Positions 1 through 9,537 are shown, numbered from the stretch's first letter. The stretch is DNA of 64,000 bases from Legionella geestiana (GCF_004571195.1 NZ_CP038271.1:851001-915000), one strand, 5' to 3'. Numbers and translations: made by a program. The notes: generated by a model from the sequence alone, not told the origin.

Positions 1-1160
1 TACTCAAACGACATGGGAAAGTGGTCATATAAAAACTGCAGGAGCCCAACTGTCTGCGCCGCACTCACACGGTCGTTTCGCGAAAGGCCGGAACCATCGG
101 TGATGACGGCATTCTGCAGGGAAACACCGGTCTGCTGCTCCAGAAATTTCTTGACCACAGGCTCGGCAGACGCCCAGTTTAATGGCTTTCCGGCAAGCGT
201 TGCCGCCACGTGCAAAAAGAGACTGTCGGCATACAGGTTATCGGAGGGCTTTAGGGTATCGGCCATCAGCTGGCTGATGGGACGCGATGCGTGGGTTGCC
301 ACCACCATGGTGTTGGCCGGCGCGCTGCCGGGCATCACCTGACCATCGAGCACAATGTGCGCTTTGGCAAGGCGCTGGCGTACAACCCCTTCTGCATAGA
401 GCCGCGGGTTACGGATGGGAATGCGCTGCACGAGCGCCCACTCCCGTGCACCAATACATCCGCTCGCAACCAGCTGATTTTGCGCGTTCATGGCCAGTCC
501 TACGCCACAGCGACTGCCATTTTCACGGGTTTTTATCTGGTTCACGAGATGGATATTCCCACCGCCATCGTCGTATTCGACAATCGCCGGCTCTCCCTCG
601 CGATGCGAGGGGTTTACGGTAACCGTAAGACGGTTTTCATCCACCATGACAGGCGCGACCGATGCGCCGTAGCTGAAGTTCAAATCCTGCGGCATGGCGC
701 CTGGCGCCTGCGTGGATACACCGTCATGCGCGCTGACAAGGATGACATTCCCCTTGATACGCCGTACTCCCCACTGACGCAGCTCACGAAAAAGGGTGTC
801 GAGATCCATATGGGTGAGTGAAGGGTCGCCCGGCAGGTGCAGGTAGAGGTTCCCTTTTAAAAGCCCGTTTTGCAGAAGGCTGGCGTTGGTGGTCAGGGTA
901 GTTTTAAAGCGATAATCAGGACCCAGTGCCATCAAGGCTGCGGCATCGGAAAAAAGCTTCATGTTGCTGGCCGGCACCAGAAGGCTGTTGGCATTGCGCT
1001 GATAAAGCGTTGTGTGCGTGGTTAAATCGACGACCTTGATGCCCATGTTAATGTTGGGGTCGACCTGGTCAATCAGGTGATTAACCGCCTGCTGGATATC
1101 CGCCCCGAAGGACACGCCTCCAAGCACACACAACAGCACAGCCGATAGCATCCTTTTCAT
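1..1160 (-). CDS. dacB: D-alanyl-D-alanine carboxypeptidase/endopeptidase (PBP4 family), 3' end outside window
   Basis: Periplasmic penicillin-binding protein that trims or cleaves peptidoglycan cross-links (peptidase family S13). About 386 residues are visible, beginning with a signal peptide (MKRMLSAVLLCVLGGVSFG, then AD). The nucleophile motif is SNMK in PASNMKLF near residue 63, and the SxN motif appears as SDN in PSDNLYAD. The characteristic TDGSGLSRND stretch is also present. The third motif (KTG) lies beyond the window edge. The gene starts 15 nt after the parB stop, so it is probably the last gene of the def-fmt-rsmB-parB leftward transcription unit. The frame stays open from 1160 to the edge without interruption. 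Family assignment is firm; only completeness is unknown. Confidence 0.93.
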   Translation of the reverse strand, partial: MKRMLSAVLLCVLGGVSFGADIQQAVNHLIDQVDPNINMGIKVVDLTTHTTLYQRNANSLLVPASNMKLFSDAAALMALGPDYRFKTTLTTNASLLQNGLLKGNLYLHLPGDPSLTHMDLDTLFRELRQWGVRRIKGNVILVSAHDGVSTQAPGAMPQDLNFSYGASVAPVMVDENRLTVTVNPSHREGEPAIVEYDDGGGNIHLVNQIKTRENGSRCGVGLAMNAQNQLVASGCIGAREWALVQRIPIRNPRLYAEGVVRQRLAKAHIVLDGQVMPGSAPANTMVVATHASRPISQLMADTLKPSDNLYADSLFLHVAATLAGKPLNWASAEPVVKKFLEQQTGVSLQNAVITDGSGLSRNDRVSAAQTVGLLQFLYDHFPMSFE

Positions 1161-1175
1161 CGAGGGATCCTGGGT

Positions 1176-1973
1176 TCATGGTAAATCCTCATGATACCTC
1201 AACCCCATGCGCTCCAGAAGTCCCGCGAGGGTATCATTATCAAAAAAACGCAGTTTGAGCCAGCCACCGCTCATGGAATCGGCATCAATTTCAACCGGCG
1301 CGCCCACTTGTTCGGCAAGCATTCGCTTCAAACGCTCCACGTCCCGGTCACGCGCAGGACTTGCAACGGCTGGCTCACGCTTTGACGCGCGCACCAGAAC
1401 CTCAAGCTGGCGCACCGACAGCCCCTCATGAACCACACGCCCTGCAAGCGTTGACTGCAGGGTTTCAGGCAACCCGACCAGCATGCGCGCATGCCCAAGT
1501 GTCAGTTCCCGGGCACGCAAAAGCTCCTGAACGGGAAAAGAGAGCGTCAAAAGCCTGAGAATATTGGCAATGTGACTGCGGGATTTTCCCACCAGTACTG
1601 CGATTTCTTCCTGCTGAAAATGAAAATCCGTCACCAGGCGCTGATAGCCGGCCGCCTCTTCCATCAGGTTTAACGACTGGCGCTGCACGTTCTCAGCAAG
1701 CGCTACGGCCGCCGCTTCCGCATCCGTATAGTCGCCCACCACACAGGGCACCACTGAAAGCCCGGCATCTATGGCCGCGCGCCAGCGCCGCTCTCCCGCA
1801 ATGATTTCATAACGAGCCTGCCGAAGCGCACGCACCACCAGCGGTTCAATCACCCCCTGGCTTGCAATCGACTCCGAAAGCGCGCGCAGGGCGTCTGCAT
1901 CAAAATGCTGGCGCGGCTGAAAAGCGCCCCGCTGCAGGCACTCCACAGGAATATGGGTAAAGGTCTTGTGCAT
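1176..1973 (-). CDS. parB: ParB/Spo0J-family chromosome partition protein (CTPase-type nuclease fold)
   Basis: A 265-residue protein with the ParB N-terminal domain. It contains QPRQHFD (box I region), ASQGVIEPLVVR, and the CTP-binding motif GERRWRAA near residue 61. A helix-turn-helix follows (EEIAVLVGKSRSHIANILRL, residues about 121-140), then a C-terminal dimerisation region. Known family members bind parS and slide as CTP-dependent clamps during chromosome segregation. No parA lies beside it; instead it sits between rsmB (72 nt upstream) and dacB (15 nt downstream). It may therefore be a second ParB-like protein or a regulator rather than the segregation ParB. The start ATG at 1973 gives the canonical N-terminus. 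Confidence 0.88.
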   Translation of the reverse strand: MHKTFTHIPVECLQRGAFQPRQHFDADALRALSESIASQGVIEPLVVRALRQARYEIIAGERRWRAAIDAGLSVVPCVVGDYTDAEAAAVALAENVQRQSLNLMEEAAGYQRLVTDFHFQQEEIAVLVGKSRSHIANILRLLTLSFPVQELLRARELTLGHARMLVGLPETLQSTLAGRVVHEGLSVRQLEVLVRASKREPAVASPARDRDVERLKRMLAEQVGAPVEIDADSMSGGWLKLRFFDNDTLAGLLERMGLRYHEDLP

Positions 1974-2045
1974 GGCAGTTCATGAAAAAAAAGCGTGCTG
2001 CCATTTTTTCACACCCTCAGGCATTCGCCAACCGCGGCGAGTCTC

Positions 2046-3311
2046 TCAGAGTGTTTTTTTTCGAAGTACGCTGTAGAAAAAGCCATCCATGCCGGATTCG
2101 CCCGGCAAAATCTGCGTGCCGAAATCGCTTTTATGCCCCCATGGCGTGGATGGGGTTTCAAGCAGGCAATCCTCGCATCCCGCTACAAAACCCGCGATTT
2201 GATGAGCGTTTTCGGCCTGCAGGATGGAACAGGTGGCATAGACCAGCATGCCGCCTGGGGCGAGCAGCGGCCAGAGGGCATCAAGGAGTTGTCGTTGAAG
2301 CACTACCACCGTTTCCACGTCCTTCGGTGTTCGCAGCAGACGAATATCCGGATGGCGGCGTATCACACCCGTTGCGCTGCATGGGGCATCGAGGAGAATG
2401 CGGTCAAAGGGGCGGCCATCCCACCAGGTGTGCGGGTGTGCCGCATCTCCCACGAGGAGCCGGGGCGATATTCCAAGGCGCGTACAGTTTTCCTCAACCC
2501 GCCGCATGCGGGAGGCATCTGCATCCACGCCAGTAACCTCAGCGTTGGCCTGCTCAAGGATATGACAAAGCTTTCCGCCTGGCGCGCAACAGGCGTCCAG
2601 CACACGCATATGAGGCTGCACCTCAAGAAGTGCACAGGCAAGCTGTGCCGCTTCATCCTGCACCGAGACCACACCATCAAAAAAGCCAGGGACATCGGCT
2701 ACATCAAGCGCCACCTTCAGCACCACGCCATCCGCAGAAAATTGACAGGCTGAAGCCTCGATTCCTGAATCCTGAAGCCGTTTAAGATACTCTGAAACGC
2801 TCGATTGACGCGCATTCACCCGCAACGTCATTGGTGCCTGACAATCAGATGCCGCCAGAATATTCCCTGCATGGTGCGGCCAGTCGCTTTTAATGCGCTC
2901 GGCAAGCCATGGCGCAAGCCCCTTGTCTTCAAGTGTCAGCAAAAACGCCTGAAGTTCGGCTTTCTCGCGGCACGCCCGGCGCAAAAGCGCATTCACAAAA
3001 CCGCGCGCAAACTGCAGCGATTTACCGCGCAAAAGTCCCACTGTTTCTGAGACCACGGCATGTTCAGGCGTGTCGAGATACAGCAGTTCGCAAAGCCCCA
3101 TCAGGATAGCGACAAAAACGGCAGTTTTTGCCGGACGTTTTTGCATCAGGCAGTCGGCCACCGCTACAAGCCGGTAATACTGTCGACTCACACCGAACAC
3201 CAGCACCTTCGCATGCGGCGAAACCCCCTGCAATTGATGTGAAAGCGGTATGCGCTTATCAAGAAGGCAGGTCAACACGTGCAGGGCTTCAGTTCTTGGA
3301 GAGCGATTCAT
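2046..3311 (-). CDS. rsmB: 16S rRNA (cytosine-967-C5)-methyltransferase RsmB
   Basis: A 421-residue SAM-dependent RNA methyltransferase that modifies C967 of 16S rRNA. The N-terminal NusB-like RNA-binding domain covers about residues 1-140. The Rossmann methyltransferase domain follows, with the SAM-binding segment LDACCAPGGK, the catalytic motif DAPCSATGVIRRHPD, and YATCSI carrying the second catalytic-type cysteine. Its ATG overlaps the fmt stop by 4 nt (ATGA), so the two are translationally coupled. The order def-fmt-rsmB is widely conserved in gammaproteobacteria. Length is close to the family norm (about 430). Confidence 0.96.
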   Translation of the reverse strand: MNRSPRTEALHVLTCLLDKRIPLSHQLQGVSPHAKVLVFGVSRQYYRLVAVADCLMQKRPAKTAVFVAILMGLCELLYLDTPEHAVVSETVGLLRGKSLQFARGFVNALLRRACREKAELQAFLLTLEDKGLAPWLAERIKSDWPHHAGNILAASDCQAPMTLRVNARQSSVSEYLKRLQDSGIEASACQFSADGVVLKVALDVADVPGFFDGVVSVQDEAAQLACALLEVQPHMRVLDACCAPGGKLCHILEQANAEVTGVDADASRMRRVEENCTRLGISPRLLVGDAAHPHTWWDGRPFDRILLDAPCSATGVIRRHPDIRLLRTPKDVETVVVLQRQLLDALWPLLAPGGMLVYATCSILQAENAHQIAGFVAGCEDCLLETPSTPWGHKSDFGTQILPGESGMDGFFYSVLRKKTL

Positions 3312-4252
3312 TCCGCATGCATTCCGGGTCGAATGTCGCCCTTATTACCACGCAGCCACTCGCTGACACCGAGCACCCGACCGCCTGGAAACTGCAGACG
3401 TTCAATGGCAACCGCATCCCTGCCCGCGGCAATGACCAAACCACTTGTCTCGAGAGCCACTACAGTACCGGGGGAAGCTGGCTGCTCAAGGGGCACGACG
3501 CGCGCCGCATGAACACGTATGCGCTCCCCGCCGATATCAGTGAAGGCGCAGGGCCAGGGATGATAGGCACGTACGAGGCGCTCGATGCTCTGCGCGTCCT
3601 GCCGCCAGTCCATGCGGGCATCGTCCTTGTCAATTCTTCGCGCGAGCGTCACCCCCTCTGTGGCCTGAGGGACAGCACTCGCGCGCCCCTCGGCCATGGC
3701 ATCGAGTGTCTCTATCAATAGCTCTGGCGACAGTGCCGCAAGCCGGTCATGCAGGCTTGCGGCCGTATCGGTTGGGAGAACCTTACAGGTTCTCTGCGTG
3801 AACACCGGCCCCGTATCAAGTCCTTTATCCATCTGCATGATGCAGACGCCACTTTCCGTGTCGCCATGCAAAATCGCCTGCTGAATGGGAGAAGCGCCGC
3901 GCCAGCGGGGTAAAAGAGAGGCGTGCACGTTGACGCATCCAAGACGCGGCAATGCGAGGATGACTTCAGGCAGCAGCAATCCGTAAGCCACTACCACCAT
4001 CACATCCGCATGAAGTGCCGCGAGTGTTTCTCGCGCATGCGCATCACGCAGGGTTGTAGGTTGAAAGACTTCAATTCCATGCGCAAGTGCCGCCACTTTT
4101 ATGGCCGAAGGCTCAAGCCTGCGCCCGCGACCGGCAGGACGGTCAGGCTGCGTAAAAACACCCACAAGCGTGTGCGGGGACGCATGAATCGCTTGAAGAC
4201 AACCAACGCCAAATTCAGGGGTTCCGGCAAAAACCACACGCAGTCCGCTCAT
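3308..4252 (-). CDS. fmt: Methionyl-tRNA formyltransferase
   Basis: Transfers a formyl group from 10-formyl-THF to initiator Met-tRNA in the cytoplasm. The 314-residue length is typical. It begins with VVFAGTPEFG, and the folate-binding/catalytic region NVHASLLPRWRGASPIQ contains the conserved SLLP and the preceding Asn-x-His. The C-terminal OB-fold domain (tRNA binding) occupies roughly residues 205-314. The start codon overlaps the def stop (ATGA, 4249-4252), and the 3' end overlaps the rsmB start, giving a tightly coupled def-fmt-rsmB unit. Confidence 0.97.
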   Translation of the reverse strand: MSGLRVVFAGTPEFGVGCLQAIHASPHTLVGVFTQPDRPAGRGRRLEPSAIKVAALAHGIEVFQPTTLRDAHARETLAALHADVMVVVAYGLLLPEVILALPRLGCVNVHASLLPRWRGASPIQQAILHGDTESGVCIMQMDKGLDTGPVFTQRTCKVLPTDTAASLHDRLAALSPELLIETLDAMAEGRASAVPQATEGVTLARRIDKDDARMDWRQDAQSIERLVRAYHPWPCAFTDIGGERIRVHAARVVPLEQPASPGTVVALETSGLVIAAGRDAVAIERLQFPGGRVLGVSEWLRGNKGDIRPGMHAE

Positions 4253-4761
4253 GAAGCGCCTTTTTCATGACGGCGGTATTTGTCCACCTTTCTGCGCGCC
4301 ATGGCACGCTTTAAGGGGGAGAGCAAATCGACAAAAAGCTTACCGTTCAGATGGTCAATTTCATGCTGGAAGCACTCGCCGAGCAGGCCATCGGCATGCA
4401 TTTCAAAAAAATTGCCTGAGCGGTCCTGTGCACGCACGGTCACGCTCTCTGCGCGCTCAACCGTATCATAAACCCCAGGCACGGAAAGACAGCCCTCCTG
4501 ATACTCCATGCGGCCCTCTTCTGAAATGATTTCCGGGTTGGCGAGCACAAGCTGCTGCGATTTATCACCCACCACATCCACTACGGAAAGCCTCAGATTC
4601 ACACCTATCTGAGGCGCGGCAAGGCCGACTCCCCGAACGTCATACATGGTCTCAAACATGTCTTCAATCAGCGTCTGCAGCGCATCGCCAAAATCGGTCA
4701 CGGGCTCTGCCACCCGCCGCAGCCGCGGGTCAGGGAGGTATAAAATCGGACGAATCGCCAT
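4249..4761 (-). CDS. def: Peptide deformylase
   Basis: Fe/Zn hydrolase that removes the N-formyl group from nascent proteins, partnering functionally with Fmt next door. All three motifs are present: GVGLAAPQIG, EGCLSVPG (metal Cys) and QHEIDHLNG (HExxH metal site). I chose the ATG at 4761 (MAIRPILYLPDPRLRR), which gives 170 residues, the usual family length. The frame stays open to about 5478, but that extension lies antisense inside dprA and has no homology-like character. First gene of the leftward operon; its promoter must lie in the short gap before dprA. Confidence 0.97.
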   Translation of the reverse strand: MAIRPILYLPDPRLRRVAEPVTDFGDALQTLIEDMFETMYDVRGVGLAAPQIGVNLRLSVVDVVGDKSQQLVLANPEIISEEGRMEYQEGCLSVPGVYDTVERAESVTVRAQDRSGNFFEMHADGLLGECFQHEIDHLNGKLFVDLLSPLKRAMARRKVDKYRRHEKGAS

Positions 4762-4839
4762 AACCCTCTTCCAAACAGTCAAATTGCTGGTATTATCGCC
4801 AATACCTCGCGCCATCGCAAGCAAGCACTGGCACAGACA

Positions 4840-5925
4840 ATGGAATTGCTCATGGATAACACCGAATGCCTGCTGGCATTTAACCGTATGGAAGGCGTTG
4901 GACCGCGCACCGTGGAAAAACTCCTGAAACACTTTCCCAATCCTTCGGAACTTTTTAGACTCAGCGCTAAAGCGCTTGCATCCTCTGGCCTGCCACCGGC
5001 ACTCTGCAGCGGTATTCTGAATTTTGACCGCAAGACACTTGAGGCCGACCACCGCTTTAGAGCCGTCACCGGCAATCATCTCCTCACGCGCCTCGACCCC
5101 GAATACCCGCCTCTGCTTCGCGAAATTCATGACCCGCCACCGGTTTTGTATGCGCGCGGCAACCTGCGTCTGCTGCACCTGAAAACCCTTGCCATTATTG
5201 GCACCCGCAGACCCTCTCACACCGGCGCCGAAACCGCGTATGCCTTTGCCGGCACGCTTGCCTCCTGCGGACTCAGTATCGTCAGCGGCCTCGCACGCGG
5301 CATTGACGCCTGCGCCCACCGCGGTGCGCTGGCGGCAAAAGGGCCGACCATTGCCGTCATGGGAACAGGAATGGACCGGATTTACCCGCGTGAGCATCAA
5401 CATCTTGCAGAGGAAATTGCTGAAAACGGTCTGATTCTGAGTGAATTTCCCCTGGGAACCCCGCCTGCTGCTGGACATTTTCCACGCAGAAATCGTATAA
5501 TAAGCGGATTATCTTTAGCCACATTGGTTGTTGAAGCGGCAGTAAGGAGTGGTTCTCTGGTCACAGCACGCCTTGCGATGGAACAAAATCGCGATGTCTT
5601 TGCGATACCAGGCTCTATCTACAGCCCCGAGGCACGCGGATGCCATCACCTGCTGCAGCAGGGAGCAAGGCTTGTTACAAGTCCTGCGGACGTACTGGAA
5701 GAGTTCTCACTGCAGCCACAGCCCGAGAACCATGTACAAACCGCGTCACTTGCAACAGCCGATGAAAACCTGGTAAAGTGCGTGGGCTTTGAGGTCACCG
5801 CTATAGACACAATCGTGACCCGCAGTGGGTTAACTATCGAACAGGTCGCCTGCGGGCTGACCAATTTAGAGCTTCAGGGGATAATTCATTCTGTTCCCGG
5901 CGGCTATGTGAGGTGTTCAGTATGA
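4840..5925 (+). CDS. dprA: DNA-processing protein DprA (Smf)
   Basis: Loads RecA onto incoming single-stranded DNA during natural transformation; cytoplasmic. The 361-residue protein has an N-terminal SAM-like helical region, then the Rossmann domain with IGTRRPSHTGAETAY, VSGLARGIDACAHRGAL, VMGTGMDRIYP, SEFPLG and HFPRRNRIISGLS. The C-terminal winged-helix DML1-like segment ends at residue 361. Two ATGs (4840 and 4852) are possible; neither has a strong Shine-Dalgarno, so the start is uncertain by four residues. It is divergent from def, and its stop overlaps the smg start in ATGA. Confidence 0.95.
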   Translation: MELLMDNTECLLAFNRMEGVGPRTVEKLLKHFPNPSELFRLSAKALASSGLPPALCSGILNFDRKTLEADHRFRAVTGNHLLTRLDPEYPPLLREIHDPPPVLYARGNLRLLHLKTLAIIGTRRPSHTGAETAYAFAGTLASCGLSIVSGLARGIDACAHRGALAAKGPTIAVMGTGMDRIYPREHQHLAEEIAENGLILSEFPLGTPPAAGHFPRRNRIISGLSLATLVVEAAVRSGSLVTARLAMEQNRDVFAIPGSIYSPEARGCHHLLQQGARLVTSPADVLEEFSLQPQPENHVQTASLATADENLVKCVGFEVTAIDTIVTRSGLTIEQVACGLTNLELQGIIHSVPGGYVRCSV

Positions 5926-6365
5926 AAGACAGTCTGTTTGCCATGTTAATGACGCTTTTTGAAAAAAGCCTTGCGCAGTTTCGCGAACAGGCCTCCTTGC
6001 AGATGGAAGATTCCACGGCTGCGGTGACTGAAGACACAGGTCCTTTACCATCTGCTACTGGCCAGTATCGCTACCACGGTACCAGAAGAGATAACACCAT
6101 TCGGGTGATAACCCCTGATGAACAGCGCAAAATGACCCGCGCCAGTTACCAGTTGCTGATGCGCCTCCAACAATGGGGTGTGCTCACCTCGGAGGCCTTT
6201 GAACAGGTACTCGATCAGATTTCTTTTTCTGACTCCCGCTATGTGAGCGAGCAGGAAACAAGATGGCTGGTTCGCAATGTCCTTTCTGACTGTCTTGCGC
6301 CCGAACAGCTCGTTTTTCTTGACCTGCTGCTCTATCAGCAGGATGATGCACGTCCCCTGCACTGA
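5922..6365 (+). CDS. smg: Smg family protein (DUF494)
   Basis: A 147-residue member of the Smg/DUF494 family, which usually lies between dprA and topA in gammaproteobacteria; its biochemical role is not settled. Visible features are MKDSLFAMLMTLFEKSL at the N-terminus and a C-terminal segment LAPEQLVFLDLLLYQQD. The ATG at 5922 is preferred over the in-frame GTG at 5913 because it matches the family start and forms the ATGA overlap with the dprA stop. Translation is likely coupled to dprA. Confidence 0.9.
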   Translation: MKDSLFAMLMTLFEKSLAQFREQASLQMEDSTAAVTEDTGPLPSATGQYRYHGTRRDNTIRVITPDEQRKMTRASYQLLMRLQQWGVLTSEAFEQVLDQISFSDSRYVSEQETRWLVRNVLSDCLAPEQLVFLDLLLYQQDDARPLH

Positions 6366-6407
6366 TACGCATACAGCAACGAACCGAAAGGGAAGGATTA
6401 ACGGGCC

Positions 6408-8690
6408 ATGCCGAAGCATCTGGTAATTGTGGAATCTCCCGCAAAAGCGAAGACCATCCAGAAATATCTGGGTAATGATTATGAAGTACTGGCCTCTTAC
6501 GGGCACGTGCGCGACCTGCCCGCACGGCGCGGCTCTGTCAATCCTGACAACCACTTTTCAATGACTTACCAGCCTATTGAAAAGAACGCCCGTCACATTG
6601 AGTCAATAGCCAAAGCGCTGAAAAAGGCCGACTCCCTTCTGCTCGCAACTGACCCCGATCGCGAAGGGGAAGCCATTTCCTGGCACGTATGGGAATTAAT
6701 GCGCGAGCGTAATCTTCTGAAGGACAAACAGGTCTGGCGCATTTTTTTCAACGAAATTACCAAATCCGCCATTCAGGAAGCGATTCAACATCCCCGGCAA
6801 GTTTCCATGGATCTCGTCAATGCCCAGCAGCTGCGCCGGGCGCTTGACTATCTGGTGGGCTTTAATCTCTCACCCCTTTTGTGGAAAAAAATCCGCCGCG
6901 GCCTGTCAGCGGGTCGTGTTCAAAGCCCGGCTCTGCGCCTAATCGTGGAGCGCGAAGAGGAAATTGAACGTTTTATCGCCGAGGAATACTGGCGCATCAG
7001 CGCGCGCTGTGAAAAGGAGCAGGCTGCTTTTGAAGCGCGTCTTACGCATTTCGAGGGCGAAAAACTGCAGCAGTTTTCCATCACTGCCGCTGAACGTGCA
7101 CATGCGGTTCGCGACACACTGACAGCCCTTGCAGGAGGGGAACTGGTGGTGGAAGCTGTTGAGAAGAAACAGCGCAAACGCCGCCCCTCACCGCCCTTTA
7201 TTACCTCAACCCTGCAGCAGGAAGCTGCTCGCAAGCTGGGCTTTACCGCCCGCAAAACCATGTCGGTGGCGCAGCAGCTCTATGAAGGGATAGACATTGG
7301 AACCGGTACCGTGGGTCTTGTCACCTACATGCGTACAGACTCTGTCAACCTCGCAGGTGAAGCAATCAACGAAATCCGTGAATTTATTGACGAACGTTTC
7401 GGTGCGAACAACTGTCCTCCTGAAGCGCGCGTTTACAAGACAAAATCCAAAAATGCCCAGGAAGCGCATGAAGCCATTCGCCCGACATCCGTCCGCCGCA
7501 CACCGGAAATGCTTGGCAGCGCGCTGACACCTGATCAGCAAAAACTCTATACCCTTATCTGGAAGCGTACCATTGCGAGTCAGATGGCTGACGCGCTGAT
7601 TGACACCGTTGCCGTTGACTTTGGCTGCGGTGAGGGTAATCGCTTTAGAGCGACAGGTTCAACCGTGGCCTTCCCCGGTTTCCTGTCTGTTTATGAAGAA
7701 GGCCTGGACGATGCCGGCAGCGATGAAGATAACACCCGCCTGCCCGCACTCATTGCCGGCGAGCGCGTTCATCTGAATGAAATAGTGTCTTCTCAGCACT
7801 TTACTGAGCCGCCACCACGCTATTCTGAGGCCTCGCTCGTTAAGGCGCTCGAAGAATATGATATCGGGCGTCCATCGACTTATGCGGCCATTATTCATAC
7901 CCTGCAGCAGCGTGAGTATGTCGTTGTCGAGAAAAAGCGTTTTATTCCGACTGATGTCGGGCGGATTGTGAATCGCTTTTTAACCGGGCATTTTACCCGA
8001 TATGTCGATTATACCTTCACGGCAGAACTCGAAGACACGCTCGATGCCGTGGCGCGCGGTGAAAAAGACTGGATACCGGTACTGGAGTCTTTCTGGACTC
8101 CCTTTATCGAGCAGATTCAGCAGACTGATGCCCAGGTAGCGCGCAAGGATGTCACCACGGAAGTGCTTGAAGACCCCTGTCCCAAATGTGGCAAGCAGCT
8201 GTCTATCCGTCTTGGCAAGCGTGGACGCTTTATCGGCTGCAGTGCTTACCCTGAATGCGATTACACGCGCGATTTGTCCAATCCTGACGGCGCCGAAAGC
8301 TCAGGCCCCGAAGTTGTCGAGGGACGAAACTGCCCCGCCTGTGACAGTGCCCTGCATATTAAATCAGGACGCTATGGCCGCTTTATCGGCTGCAGCAATT
8401 ACCCTGCCTGCAAGCACATGGAGCCGCTGGAAAAACCCGCTGACACCGGTGTTACCTGCCCGAAATGCCACGAAGGCAGCATGTTGCAGCGCAAATCACG
8501 GCGTGGCAAGCTGTTTTATTCCTGCAGCCGCTATCCAAAATGTGATTATGCGCTCTGGAATGAACCCCTCAACACCCCTTGCCCTCAGTGTGCCTGGCCG
8601 ATTCTGACGATTCGCGAGACAAAAAAATCCGGTCGCCAGCTCGTGTGCCCGAAAGAGGGGTGTGGCTATTGTGCGGATGCCGAGGGATAG
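6408..8690 (+). CDS. topA: DNA topoisomerase I (type IA)
   Basis: Relaxes negative supercoils. The protein is 760 residues, somewhat shorter than E. coli TopA (865). The TOPRIM domain starts HLVIVESPAKAKTIQKYLG and includes ATDPDREGEA (acidic Mg site). The active-site tyrosine is in TYMRTDSVNL near residue 306. Toward the C-terminus there are four Cys4-type zinc ribbons: CPKCGKQ...CSAYPEC, CPACDSA...CSNYPAC, CPKCHEG...CSRYPKC, and a divergent CPQCAWP...CPKEGC. It lies 42 nt after smg with a plausible Shine-Dalgarno (GGGAAGGA) upstream of the ATG. Third gene of the dprA-smg-topA unit. Confidence 0.97.
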   Translation: MPKHLVIVESPAKAKTIQKYLGNDYEVLASYGHVRDLPARRGSVNPDNHFSMTYQPIEKNARHIESIAKALKKADSLLLATDPDREGEAISWHVWELMRERNLLKDKQVWRIFFNEITKSAIQEAIQHPRQVSMDLVNAQQLRRALDYLVGFNLSPLLWKKIRRGLSAGRVQSPALRLIVEREEEIERFIAEEYWRISARCEKEQAAFEARLTHFEGEKLQQFSITAAERAHAVRDTLTALAGGELVVEAVEKKQRKRRPSPPFITSTLQQEAARKLGFTARKTMSVAQQLYEGIDIGTGTVGLVTYMRTDSVNLAGEAINEIREFIDERFGANNCPPEARVYKTKSKNAQEAHEAIRPTSVRRTPEMLGSALTPDQQKLYTLIWKRTIASQMADALIDTVAVDFGCGEGNRFRATGSTVAFPGFLSVYEEGLDDAGSDEDNTRLPALIAGERVHLNEIVSSQHFTEPPPRYSEASLVKALEEYDIGRPSTYAAIIHTLQQREYVVVEKKRFIPTDVGRIVNRFLTGHFTRYVDYTFTAELEDTLDAVARGEKDWIPVLESFWTPFIEQIQQTDAQVARKDVTTEVLEDPCPKCGKQLSIRLGKRGRFIGCSAYPECDYTRDLSNPDGAESSGPEVVEGRNCPACDSALHIKSGRYGRFIGCSNYPACKHMEPLEKPADTGVTCPKCHEGSMLQRKSRRGKLFYSCSRYPKCDYALWNEPLNTPCPQCAWPILTIRETKKSGRQLVCPKEGCGYCADAEG

Positions 8691-8721
8691 CCTCGCCATC
8701 CGCGGGCAAGATAAAGTTCCC

Positions 8722-9537
8722 TCAGGGCGACGGTAATCCCCTGTCAGGCAGGGGTTTTGCGTACAATCCCTGTTCGTCTTCTGGCGCACCCGGCGGCAAT
8801 AATGCCTCCAGTTCCGCCTTGATAAGCTCCGCGATTTTCTCTGAGGTCATGATAGAAATATGTCCGTGACGTGACATGGCGACAGCGTGAGACTCCGGCC
8901 TTCCCTCAATGTGTGACGCGCCTTCAAGCACTATCCAGTCGGACTCCGCCACGTAGCTGCTGTATGTGGTCGAAGAAGCCTTGATACGCTCGTTGAGCGC
9001 CTGCAGAAATTCGCTGTCAGCCTGCATTTCTTCGATAGATGCCGAATACCATGAGAGAGGTGCCATTGCGAGGTGCGAACCGCCAAAGGGCGTGCCAATA
9101 CTGATGACCTGTAACACCTCAATGCCATGTTCTCTTGCAAGATTTTCGGCAAGCCAGGCGCACACAAGTCCCCCGCGCGAGTGCCCCATGAGGATGACAC
9201 GGCGATACCCTTTCATGATTATCTGGTGAAGCAGCTCCTTTGCAAAATCGCTGATACTGTGCCCCATGAAGCGCCCTTCAAATGCCACGCGCCTTACGTA
9301 ATCAATGGCAGAAGGCAGCTCCTTTTCGCAGAGGGCTTCAGAAATTTTTTTAAACGCATCAGGGCGGTCTGCGGTTCCATGAACGCAAAACACGCCCACT
9401 GGATGCACCCCCCATTGCTGCACAAACTTTGGATTTTGTTCCGCCCCGCCCTTCCCGTCAGAAAGCAGCCAGGTAACCGTGTGTACAACAATCCCGGTAA
9501 TCCCAACCGGTTGATGCTCTTTAAAAAATTTAAGCAT
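8722..9537 (-). CDS. Alpha/beta-hydrolase, lipase/PGAP1-like, unknown substrate
   Basis: A 271-residue alpha/beta-hydrolase without a signal peptide. The nucleophile elbow is GHSRGG (residues about 127-132), and ISIGTPFGGSHLA follows, as in triacylglycerol-lipase/PGAP1-like proteins. A late histidine in MSRHGHIS could be the catalytic one. The N-terminal segment contains VFCVHGTADRP, the usual oxyanion-hole strand. The start has a clear Shine-Dalgarno (GGGAGG) upstream of ATG 9537. It is transcribed alone, convergent with topA and divergent from the deaminase gene. The substrate cannot be inferred. Confidence 0.75.
   Translation of the reverse strand: MLKFFKEHQPVGITGIVVHTVTWLLSDGKGGAEQNPKFVQQWGVHPVGVFCVHGTADRPDAFKKISEALCEKELPSAIDYVRRVAFEGRFMGHSISDFAKELLHQIIMKGYRRVILMGHSRGGLVCAWLAENLAREHGIEVLQVISIGTPFGGSHLAMAPLSWYSASIEEMQADSEFLQALNERIKASSTTYSSYVAESDWIVLEGASHIEGRPESHAVAMSRHGHISIMTSEKIAELIKAELEALLPPGAPEDEQGLYAKPLPDRGLPSP

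Noticed and set aside
2046..2753. Long plus-strand ORF (252 codons)
   Set aside because: Antisense to rsmB, whose catalytic motifs are clear; the antisense peptide has no family character.
4762..5478. Upstream extension of the def reading frame (would make a 409-residue protein)
   Set aside because: It lies antisense inside dprA, and the canonical deformylase start with correct family length is at 4761.
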